Below are positions 1 through 4,918 of a DNA stretch of 5,348 bases, one piece after another (position 1 is the first letter of the stretch; each line of letters begins with the position of its first letter). The stretch is from Oxalobacteraceae bacterium (GTDB lineage: Bacteria > Pseudomonadota > Gammaproteobacteria > Burkholderiales > Burkholderiaceae_D), in the NCBI GenBank assembly GCA_003132085.1, contig PKWO01000130.1, positions 1-5,348 of the forward strand, written 5' to 3'. The notes below the pieces were generated by a model. That model worked only from the letters and a program-made list of their open reading frames with translations. It searched no databases and was not told the DNA's origin. The translations under genes were made by a program, and so were the position numbers.

Positions 1-2
1 AA

Positions 3-266
3 CAACTGAATGAAAGCTACCATGTGTATCAGGACAGAAGCGGGCTTCGAAACAAGGCGAGGGATATTCAAAATGATGTGGCGATGGTTGTCCAGCAGTT
101 TAAAACGCCCGGTATCCGAAGCATGGAGGACAATCAAAATCTGATTAAAAATTATATGAGCCTTGCGCTTGATTGCGTCAAGGCTCATATTTCTATCGAT
201 CTCGAACAGCAAAAGCAAATGCAGAGTCAAGAGGATCAGACCGTAAATTTTAATATGGCCATGTGA
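3..266 (+). CDS. 3' end of an unrecognised protein (5' end outside window)
   Basis: The frame is open from the first bases to a TGA at 264-266, so this is the C-terminal part of a longer gene; 87 codons are visible. A GTG at 24 could serve as a start, but it has no Shine-Dalgarno sequence and the frame continues upstream, so I treat the gene as truncated by the window edge. The visible protein is hydrophilic and probably helical, with no membrane segment. The last 20 or so residues are rich in Gln (EQQKQMQSQEDQ), and it ends in NFNMAM. I do not recognise the family. Base composition is clearly more AT-rich than the genes to the right (lines at about 38-47% GC against 55-68%), and codons such as AAT, AAA and ATT are common, which could mean recent acquisition. 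The final codons lie in the left arm of a perfect hairpin, and the stop codon is in its loop. It converges on the diguanylate cyclase gene. Confidence 0.6.
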   Translation, partial: QLNESYHVYQDRSGLRNKARDIQNDVAMVVQQFKTPGIRSMEDNQNLIKNYMSLALDCVKAHISIDLEQQKQMQSQEDQTVNFNMAM

Positions 267-282
267 AATGGCCATATTAAAA
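248..282. repeat. 15-bp perfect inverted repeat around the stop codon of the first gene
   Basis: The arm at 248-262 (TTTTAATATGGCCAT) and the arm at 268-282 (ATGGCCATATTAAAA) are exact reverse complements. They are separated by the 5-base loop GTGAA, which contains the TGA stop at 264-266. The stem would form in RNA of either strand. A clean T-tract does not follow on the + strand, so it is not a textbook intrinsic terminator in that direction. It may act in 3'-end protection or in termination of the AT-rich gene. The repeat itself is certain; its function is inferred. Confidence 0.75.
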
Positions 283-520
283 ACTAATTGCCCATACGTC
301 AGCAGTTACATTTTGACGTATGGGCTATCTAAAAAGTCAACGGCCTCTTTTAAGAAGCCTCGGCCTATGTATTATCTTGTCCATTTTTATATTCGATCAC
401 CTTAAATCAATTTAGCACTCACACTCTCAGATTAGAACCGACCAAAACCAAAAAGGCAAAGAGCCCTGACCCGTCCTTGTACTTTACCGCTTGGGACCGG
501 CAAACAGAATTTCGCCGCTT
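267..520. other. convergent intergenic region without a gene
   Basis: This AT-rich stretch lies between two convergent 3' ends. It contains parts of three inverted repeats (248-282, 290-325, 499-543) and no open frame that I would support as a gene. No tRNA-like or repeat-array structure is visible. The composition shifts from AT-rich to GC-rich at about its right end, so it may be the edge of an acquired segment. Confidence 0.6.
290..325 (-). terminator. 12-bp hairpin, possible terminator for leftward transcription
   Basis: GCCCATACGTCA (290-301) pairs perfectly with TGACGTATGGGC (314-325) across a 12-base loop. Read on the - strand, the stem is followed after about six bases by a run of five T (complement of AAAAA at 280-284 region), as in an intrinsic terminator. 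That would end transcription coming from the diguanylate cyclase gene, whose stop is about 195 bases upstream. The loop is large and the T run is not immediately adjacent, so the terminator role is tentative. Confidence 0.4.
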
Positions 521-543
521 TCACATTAATTCTGTTCCTTGCC
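499..543. repeat. inverted repeat around the cyclase stop codon
   Basis: GGCAA (499-503) plus ACAGAATT (504-511) is complementary to AATTCTGT (528-535) and TTGCC (539-543), with a three-base bulge at 536-538. This gives 13 base pairs around a 16-base loop. The loop holds the cyclase stop codon (TGA on the - strand at 523-521). On the - strand no T-tract follows the stem, so an intrinsic terminator is not supported. A role in mRNA 3'-end stability is possible. Confidence 0.6.
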
Positions 544-1771
544 TTTTACAGCCGTTAGTCCAAAACACCATTTCACCCTCGTCATAAACCGCTCTGTTTC
601 TCCCGCTTTTTTTCGCCCGATATAACATCCGGTCCACATTACCGATCAGGTCGGAACAGAGAGGCAGATTGTGCTCATCGTGATCAACATAGATGATGCC
701 GGCACTGAAAGTCACAGGGAGAGTCAAAGTCTTTGCAAAATGCATACAAAGCTCCTTATGTATCCGTTTCAGAATTCGCAGGGCTTGTCTTTGATCCACA
801 TGGGGAAAGATGAAAATAAACTCTTCGCCGCCGTAGCGCCCAAATATGTCCATCTGTCGTATATTCTCTTGGGCCACGCGCGCAAAGGTCCGCAACACTT
901 CGTCCCCGGCCAAATGCCCTACCTCGTCATTGACGCGCTTGAAGTGATCGAGGTCGATCACGGCGAGGCATAGCGGCGCCCCGGTATCGTCGGCCAGACG
1001 CTTTTGCTCCTCCAAGGCGGCCACTATGTAACGCCGGTTGTAGCAACCGATCAGGGGGTCGCGACGCGCTTCTTCTTCAATATTCTTGATCTTCAAGCCG
1101 GCTTTGAATAACGCACCATGCAATTGCCTCACCCGGCCGGCAAGCAACACAAAACCCGGCAGTGTCAAAGCCAGCACGAACCAGCTCAACAGCTCCCATT
1201 TCAGCAAACCGGCATCATGCCGCTGGAGGTGATGCAAACCGATGACGGCAGCATACCCGGCGAGCGCGGCGGCGCTCAGTTGCAGCATCGCGCGCTGATT
1301 TAAATAATACATGCTGTAGGCGATCGCAACAAAGACGAAGGGCGTGAATATCAGGCGGCTGTCGGGTGCCGCATAGGTAACGATCAGCATGATCGCCAAT
1401 GCGCTTGAGACAATCGGACCGGTCAATTTCGTCTCAGCTTGCTTTTGATTTTTGCTGCGGGAAAATATCGCATAAAACACCAAGGCCGCCACGGCGACCA
1501 ACCCGCAAGCGAGCGCCAGCGTAGCGCGGTCGACCGTGCCGGCCACCGAAAATACGAGCAGCGCAAACAGGTACAGGCTTGAAAAACCGCCGCCGACCAG
1601 CAAACGCCGGCGTAGCCTGGCACGCCGCCTTTCCGGACTCGAACGCTCGGCAGGCGACGCCTCCTGCGAAGAAAAAGATCCGGATTTCAAGCGTGCAGGC
1701 TCGATCGCGTCATCGGCGACCGAAGACGCGTCCGTTTTCGAAACCATATCCTGATTGTTCCCCTGTTGCAT
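521..1771 (-). CDS. membrane-bound diguanylate cyclase (GGDEF)
   Basis: The protein condenses two GTP into cyclic di-GMP at the inner membrane. The 416 residues begin with a polar, Arg-rich cytoplasmic stretch (1-56). About six hydrophobic segments follow, near 57-79, 84-103, 118-134, 138-157, 163-181 and 192-212. A helical linker leads to the conserved DPLIGCYNRRY segment at 238-248 and the GGDEF domain to about 395. The active-site signature is GGEEF at 314-318, metal and substrate residues D273, N281 and D290 are in place, and RxxD at 305-308 sits exactly five residues before GGEEF, so the product-inhibition I-site is intact. No EAL, PAS or HAMP domain is seen; the membrane part is presumably the sensor, for an unknown signal. 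The start at 1771 is the longest option but has no good ribosome site. ATG at 1747 (residue 9) follows AGGGG at a 12-base distance and is an alternative. Enzymatic class is near certain. Confidence 0.95.
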   Translation of the reverse strand: MQQGNNQDMVSKTDASSVADDAIEPARLKSGSFSSQEASPAERSSPERRRARLRRRLLVGGGFSSLYLFALLVFSVAGTVDRATLALACGLVAVAALVFYAIFSRSKNQKQAETKLTGPIVSSALAIMLIVTYAAPDSRLIFTPFVFVAIAYSMYYLNQRAMLQLSAAALAGYAAVIGLHHLQRHDAGLLKWELLSWFVLALTLPGFVLLAGRVRQLHGALFKAGLKIKNIEEEARRDPLIGCYNRRYIVAALEEQKRLADDTGAPLCLAVIDLDHFKRVNDEVGHLAGDEVLRTFARVAQENIRQMDIFGRYGGEEFIFIFPHVDQRQALRILKRIHKELCMHFAKTLTLPVTFSAGIIYVDHDEHNLPLCSDLIGNVDRMLYRAKKSGRNRAVYDEGEMVFWTNGCKRQGTELM

Positions 1772-1825
1772 AAAATGTACCGAAGGCGATCTGCCGTACG
1801 CGCCAAACCTGTTAAACCCGGATGC

Positions 1826-1854
1826 GATATAAACATTCGCGAATGCTCACGCAA
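1826..1854 (-). promoter_or_regulatory. candidate sigma-70 promoter of the diguanylate cyclase
   Basis: On the - strand, TTGCGT (1854-1849) and TATATC (1831-1826) are separated by exactly 17 bases. Each box is an imperfect match to consensus (about four of six). Transcription would start near 1819 and give a leader of about 48 bases. The spacer contains the perfect 12-base palindrome CATTCGCGAATG, a typical place for a repressor site. The promoter is predicted from spacing and box resemblance only. Confidence 0.4.
1834..1845. promoter_or_regulatory. 12-bp perfect palindrome, possible operator
   Basis: CATTCGCGAATG is its own reverse complement. The half-site ACATTCG recurs at 1863-1869, exactly 30 bases (about three helical turns) from the copy at 1833-1839. 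That spacing suits cooperative binding of a dimeric regulator on one face of the DNA. It lies about 63 bases upstream of the cyclase start, between its putative -35 and -10 boxes. I do not recognise the binding protein. Confidence 0.5.
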
Positions 1855-1883
1855 TGTATGTGACATTCGGATTAGGGTGTCAC
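1840..1883. repeat. two overlapping inverted repeats upstream of the cyclase
   Basis: CGAATG-C-TCAC (1840-1850, one bulged C) is complementary to GTGACATTCG (1860-1869) across nine bases. The segment GTGACA (1860-1865) is also complementary to TGTCAC (1878-1883) across twelve bases. The arms therefore compete, and the left arm is shared with the palindrome at 1834-1845. They may be operator half-sites for one or two regulators, or alternative folds. If transcription starts near 1819 they lie upstream of the leader and act as DNA; if it starts near 1945 they are in the RNA. Confidence 0.5.
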
Positions 1884-1951
1884 CAAATGTGTTGCCCCCA
1901 AACAGTACCTGAAATTTTCGCGATTCTCTGCAATTAACCCAAAAACAACGG

Positions 1952-1979
1952 GTTACAAAGCAACACCGTTCATTGTCAA
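1952..1979 (-). promoter_or_regulatory. candidate distal promoter toward the cyclase
   Basis: On the - strand a perfect TTGACA (1979-1974) is followed after 16 bases by TGTAAC (1957-1952), a four-of-six -10 match. Transcription would begin near 1945 and carry a leader of about 175 bases into the cyclase gene, including the overlapping inverted repeats. A small inverted repeat, TAACCC (1935-1940) and GGGTTA (1950-1955), sits at the start point. The -35 box is strong and the -10 box weak. Confidence 0.35.
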
Positions 1980-2010
1980 GCAGTGCTTACGGTTCGTATA
2001 TTGATTGTAT

Positions 2011-2208
2011 TTATTGCAATAATTTTGCCGCCAAGAAAGCGAGCGCCGACACCAAGATCGCAGAACCGAAAGGCAAGCAGAATATCCGCCCAAAAAGCTT
2101 GAAACGCAGGTCGCCAGGCAGTCGCCAGATACCCAATTTTTGCAGTCCGGGCAGCAAAGCCGGAAAAACCGTCAACGCGACAAAAATCACCAGAACCCAA
2201 CGAATCAT
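2011..2208 (-). CDS. DUF2905 family small membrane protein
   Basis: The 65-residue protein has two hydrophobic helices, at about 4-20 and 46-63. They flank the conserved centre G-x-x-R-L-P-G-D-L-R (LPGD at 30-33), followed by a phenylalanine-rich strand and LPFGSAILVSAL. This order (short helix, GRLPGDI-like motif, F-x-PF/PL turn, second helix) is the hallmark of DUF2905, whose function is unknown. The start ATG at 2208 has a good ribosome site, GAGAGGA ending six bases upstream. It lies 65 bases downstream of the methyltransferase gene on the same strand, so the two are probably co-transcribed. Confidence 0.85.
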   Translation of the reverse strand: MIRWVLVIFVALTVFPALLPGLQKLGIWRLPGDLRFKLFGRIFCLPFGSAILVSALAFLAAKLLQ

Positions 2209-2273
2209 GCTTAGTCCTCTCTCTATCAGTTCAGCCGGACGGTGGCAGGCTTGTCACGCGGATACCGCATGCA

Positions 2274-3434
2274 TCAAAGCCGATGGCTACGGTCGCTGCG
2301 AATAAACTTTTCCGGCAGCTCGACGCCGCTGCCCACCACCAGCACCTTGAACAACTCACCCATTTCAGCGGGCGACGTCAAACACTGCACCGCATTGGCC
2401 TGCGGCAAATAGCGCAACTGTTCGACCGGCGACGTGCGCAACAACACATCGCCTATGCCCGCATCCAACAAGAAGGCCGCTTGACTGGCGTACCCCAGCA
2501 TTTCCAAACCGCCATGTACCGCGGCACGCGCCATGGCAGTGAAATCGACGTGCGCCGTAATGTCTTGCAAGCCCGGAAGATATAGCGGGTCCGGGTGCGC
2601 ATGGTGCCGATAATGACACATCAGCGTGCCCTGGTCGCGTTGCGCCAAATAGTATTCGTCTGCCGGAAAGCCATAGTCAATCAGGATAGCCGCCCCACCG
2701 GCACCGTTGGCTTGATGGCCGGCACACAACATGCCGGCCAGCGAAGTCATGAAAGCGGAGGCAATCGGATGCACTTCGGTCAGGTAACCGTTCGGCAAGC
2801 GGTCCGCGTTCGGAATCTGCGCAATCAACGCGGCATCGCATGGTTGCTCGCGGTACGCAAATTTGTTATCGGTCAGCGTTATGCCTCTCTCGCGCCATCC
2901 ATCTGCCGTTTTAAGCACCAGATGCACCGGCATTGCGTCCAGCACTTCATTGCCTAGAACCACACCGGAAAAAGAAGACGGGAACTGATTTAACCAGCAG
3001 ACTTGGGTAAATTCGCGCAGCATATCTTCTTGCCGCGCGCGCAATTCGCCGGATAGCTCGACAATCGAATAGCCGGCCACGCTCACCCCCATGGCGTTCA
3101 ATTCAGTCAATATGTCGCGCGCCAGACGACCGGTTCCGGCGCCAAATTCGAGAATATGCGGTGCGCTTTGCTGCATCAAGCCGGCGACGACCTGGGCCAA
3201 AGTTTTACCAAAAAGCGGCGTGATTTCGGGTGCGGTTGTAAAATCACCGTCTTTACCGAGTTTTGCGGCCCCACCACTGTAATATCCGAGTTTGGGAGCA
3301 TACAACGCCAACTCCATGAAGCGCGCAAACGATATCCACCCGTCTTGATGTCGAATATCGGCCGCAATCAGGTCTTGCAGCGCACGCGATGCGCGGTGCG
3401 CATCGGCGGAAGGTTCGGGCAATTGCAGTTGCAT
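2274..3434 (-). CDS. class I SAM-dependent methyltransferase, MidA/NDUFAF7 (DUF185) family
   Basis: This is a 386-residue cytoplasmic methyltransferase, full length for the family. Family signatures in order: an N-terminal FMELALYAPKLGYYSGG segment (39-55); DFTTAPEITPLFG (64-76); the SAM-binding loop LEFGAGTG (95-102); GNEVLDAMPVH (161-171); an acidic loop DYGF (253-256); and GTLMCHYRHHAH with DPLYLPGLQDITAHVDF (269-298). The mitochondrial relative NDUFAF7/MidA methylates an arginine of a respiratory complex I subunit; the bacterial substrate is not established, and nothing here tells which protein is modified. The start ATG lies only 39 bases from the divergent SDR start and has no recognisable ribosome site. 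An upstream extension would run into the spacer, so the start is plausible. The DUF2905 gene follows on the same strand. Confidence 0.93.
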   Translation of the reverse strand: MQLQLPEPSADAHRASRALQDLIAADIRHQDGWISFARFMELALYAPKLGYYSGGAAKLGKDGDFTTAPEITPLFGKTLAQVVAGLMQQSAPHILEFGAGTGRLARDILTELNAMGVSVAGYSIVELSGELRARQEDMLREFTQVCWLNQFPSSFSGVVLGNEVLDAMPVHLVLKTADGWRERGITLTDNKFAYREQPCDAALIAQIPNADRLPNGYLTEVHPIASAFMTSLAGMLCAGHQANGAGGAAILIDYGFPADEYYLAQRDQGTLMCHYRHHAHPDPLYLPGLQDITAHVDFTAMARAAVHGGLEMLGYASQAAFLLDAGIGDVLLRTSPVEQLRYLPQANAVQCLTSPAEMGELFKVLVVGSGVELPEKFIRSDRSHRL

Positions 3435-3473
3435 AATATTTTATTGAAATCAACAGCATAAACACATATCACC
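3435..3473. promoter_or_regulatory. 39-bp divergent spacer between methyltransferase and SDR genes
   Basis: This AT-rich gap must serve both divergent genes. Toward the right, CATAAT at 3432-3437 is a five-of-six -10 match that would give a start near 3444, but the -35 position holds nothing convincing. TTGAAA (3444-3449) with TATCAC 17 bases on would start inside the SDR gene. Toward the left, TAAAAT (- strand, 3445-3440) would give an almost leaderless methyltransferase mRNA. One or both promoters may overlap the coding regions. Exact start points cannot be set. Confidence 0.35.
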
Positions 3474-4253
3474 ATGGCCACGGACATACCGAAAACAGCA
3501 CTCGTCACCGGCGGCGCCAAGCGCATTGGGCGGGCAATCGCGCTTGCCTTGGCCCAGCGAGGCTGGGACGTGGTCGTGCATTATGGCCATTCTGAGGCCG
3601 ATGCGCTCATTGTTGTGAAAGAAATTCTCGATTCCGGACGGCGGGCGGTGGCCGTTCAATGTGATCTGGCCGACGAAGCAGCCGTCAAAACCCTGTTAAC
3701 GCGGGCCAACCGGGCATTGGGAGCGGAATCGGCGCCTATTTCTTGCGTGGTCAATAATGCATCGAAATTCGAGCAAGACAGCACCGCGGATTTTTCGATG
3801 GGCGTCCTCGACGCTCACATGCACGCCAATCTGGCCGCTCCCATCCTGCTGGCGCGAGCGCTGCACGCATTGACGCCGGCAGGCCAACAAGCGGTAGTCA
3901 TCAACTTACTGGATCAAAAGCTATTCAATCTGAATCCCGATTTTTTATCCTACACGCTGTCGAAGGCTGCGTTGCACAGCGCCACCACCATGCTTGCGCA
4001 AGCGCTGGCGCCGACCTTGCGGGTAGTCGGGGTCGCGCCGGGCATTACGTTAATTTCCGCCGACCAGAGCAACGAGGGTTTCGCCAAAGCGCATGCGCAG
4101 ACGCCGCTGGGCCGCTCCAGCACCGCAAACGATATTGCGGCGGCCGTATGCTTCGCCGCCGAGTCGCCCGCCATTACCGGCACTACGTTGCTGGTCGACG
4201 GCGGCCAGCACCTGATTCCTTCCCCGCGCGATGTGATGTTTATCGCCAAATAG
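3474..4253 (+). CDS. SDR oxidoreductase resembling pteridine reductase (PTR1/FolM-like)
   Basis: This is a 259-residue NADPH-dependent short-chain dehydrogenase, probably cytoplasmic, likely reducing dihydropterins to tetrahydropterins. The cofactor motif is TGGAKRIG (12-19), the TGxxxRxG form typical of pteridine reductases rather than TGxxxGxG. H36-Y37 and S40 match the phosphate-binding HYxxS of PTR1. NNAS is at 94-97. The catalytic set is D147, Y160 and K164, with the 13- and 4-residue spacings of PTR1 (D181/Y194/K198). The GI/T-containing loop after PG (189-190) and the C-terminal TGTTLLVDGGQHL are standard. It stands 36 bases before folB on the same strand, which supports a pterin role. 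The start ATG at 3474 is the only option, since an in-frame TAA lies at 3459-3461, but it has no Shine-Dalgarno sequence. Substrate (dihydrofolate, dihydrobiopterin or dihydromonapterin) is inferred, not shown. Confidence 0.88.
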   Translation: MATDIPKTALVTGGAKRIGRAIALALAQRGWDVVVHYGHSEADALIVVKEILDSGRRAVAVQCDLADEAAVKTLLTRANRALGAESAPISCVVNNASKFEQDSTADFSMGVLDAHMHANLAAPILLARALHALTPAGQQAVVINLLDQKLFNLNPDFLSYTLSKAALHSATTMLAQALAPTLRVVGVAPGITLISADQSNEGFAKAHAQTPLGRSSTANDIAAAVCFAAESPAITGTTLLVDGGQHLIPSPRDVMFIAK

Positions 4254-4289
4254 TGTGCTGAACCAGCAGACGCCCAACCCTTCGAAACT

Positions 4290-4688
4290 ATGCTCACCTC
4301 ACTGTCCCATCCGTCCCTGGCCAATTGCCGCCGCCTGTTCCTGACTAATTATGAAGTGCTGATCAACATCGGCGTGCATGAATTTGAGAAGAAGGGCGAA
4401 CAGCGTGTATTGATTAACGTCGATCTGTTCATCCCGCTTGCACTGTCGACGCCGAAAGGCGATCACCTGGTTGAAGTCGTGGACTACGACTTCATGCGCG
4501 ATACGATTGCCAAACGCATGGCGCAAGGCCATATTCATTTGCAGGAAACCCTGTGCGACGACGTCGCGCGCGCGATGTTGGCACACCCGAAAGTACGCGC
4601 GGTGCGCGTCTCGACCGCAAAACCGGATGTCTATCCGGATTGCGATTGCGTCGGCGTGGAAGTGATCCACATCAAGGCCGCAGAGTAA
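4290..4688 (+). CDS. folB: dihydroneopterin aldolase
   Basis: FolB cleaves 7,8-dihydroneopterin to 6-hydroxymethyl-7,8-dihydropterin and glycolaldehyde in folate synthesis, and also epimerises the substrate; it works as a cytoplasmic oligomer. The 132-residue protein has the expected motifs: INIGVHEFEKKGEQR (25-39) with catalytic E33, VVDYDFM (63-69) with Y66, HLQETLCDDVA (83-93) with E86, and STAKPD (108-113) with the active-site lysine K111. These align with E22, Y54, E74 and K100 of the Staphylococcus aureus enzyme. A short N-terminal extension of about 12 residues precedes the usual first strand. The start at 4290 has no ribosome site, and the frame continues back to the SDR stop TAG at 4251 without other start or stop codons, so translation may be coupled to the SDR. 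Likely one operon with it. Confidence 0.95.
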   Translation: MLTSLSHPSLANCRRLFLTNYEVLINIGVHEFEKKGEQRVLINVDLFIPLALSTPKGDHLVEVVDYDFMRDTIAKRMAQGHIHLQETLCDDVARAMLAHPKVRAVRVSTAKPDVYPDCDCVGVEVIHIKAAE

Positions 4689-4702
4689 GGTAAGGAAAAT
4701 TG

Positions 4703-4732
4703 GTGCGGGCGGCCCCGATTACGCCGCCGCAC
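4703..4732. repeat. GC-rich hairpin downstream of folB
   Basis: GTGCGG, a bulged G at 4709, and CGGC (4703-4713) pair with GCCGCCGCAC (4723-4732), leaving a nine-base loop. This stem is strong, and it lies 14 bases after the folB stop. No T-tract follows on the + strand; on the - strand a short TTTT lies just beyond. It may mark the end of the folB transcript through a factor-dependent process. Confidence 0.4.
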
Positions 4733-4885
4733 TGCTCATCAACCGCAGATGCCTTGGCGCCGATGGCTGCGCCGGCCTGAATACTGCGGTACGGTGCTGC
4801 AAGATATTGATCTGGAACACGATCGCTGATATCCACCCGTGTTTCCGAGAGGTTCCCCTTGGAATTCTCCGTTAAATCAATAGGT

Positions 4886-4891
4886 TATAAT
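4886..4891 (+). promoter_or_regulatory. consensus -10 box of a ttcA promoter
   Basis: TATAAT is a perfect -10 hexamer. A start near 4898 would give a leader of about 21 bases containing the ribosome site. No good -35 box sits at 16-18 bases: TTCTCC is at 15 and TTGGAA at 21 bases. An activator or an upstream element may be needed. The box suggests ttcA is transcribed separately from folB. Confidence 0.5.
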
Positions 4892-4918
4892 CGGGCAATA
4901 GTAAAGCTAAGGTGATGA

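Larger units (their letters stand above)
1772..2010. other. regulatory intergenic region between the DUF2905 gene and the cyclase
   Basis: No gene is supported here. The stretch contains the two candidate cyclase promoters and the palindrome group listed separately. Just after the DUF2905 stop is a nested weak hairpin: AAGC/GCTT around 1978-1988, flanked by ACCGT/ACGGT. It has no T-tract, so I see no clear terminator for the upstream pair, and read-through into the cyclase remains possible. Confidence 0.5.
4689..4918. other. intergenic region between folB and ttcA
   Basis: No gene is supported in these 230 bases. It contains the hairpin at 4703-4732 and, near its right end, a consensus -10 box for ttcA. 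The middle part is GC-rich without recognisable RNA structure or repeats. Confidence 0.5.

Noticed and set aside
342..359. Imperfect inverted repeat GGCCTCTT / AAGAAGCC
   Set aside because: It has a mismatch and a two-base loop, and no T-tract follows it, so it is unlikely to be a functional terminator.
671..973. Open frame of 100 codons on the + strand within the cyclase gene
   Set aside because: It lies wholly antisense to a well-supported GGDEF coding region and has no family resemblance.
2242..2257. GTGGCA / TGTCAC imperfect inverted repeat in the methyltransferase-DUF2905 gap
   Set aside because: It is short and has a mismatch; its resemblance to the GTGACA element upstream of the cyclase is probably chance.
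3950..4324. Open frame of 124 codons on the - strand across the SDR and folB genes
   Set aside because: It is antisense to two well-supported genes and shows only the composition of their complementary strand.
3331..4840. Identical 13-base string GATATCCACCCGT at 3331-3343 and 4828-4840
   Set aside because: One identical 13-mer pair is expected by chance at a fair rate in a window this long, and the flanks do not match.
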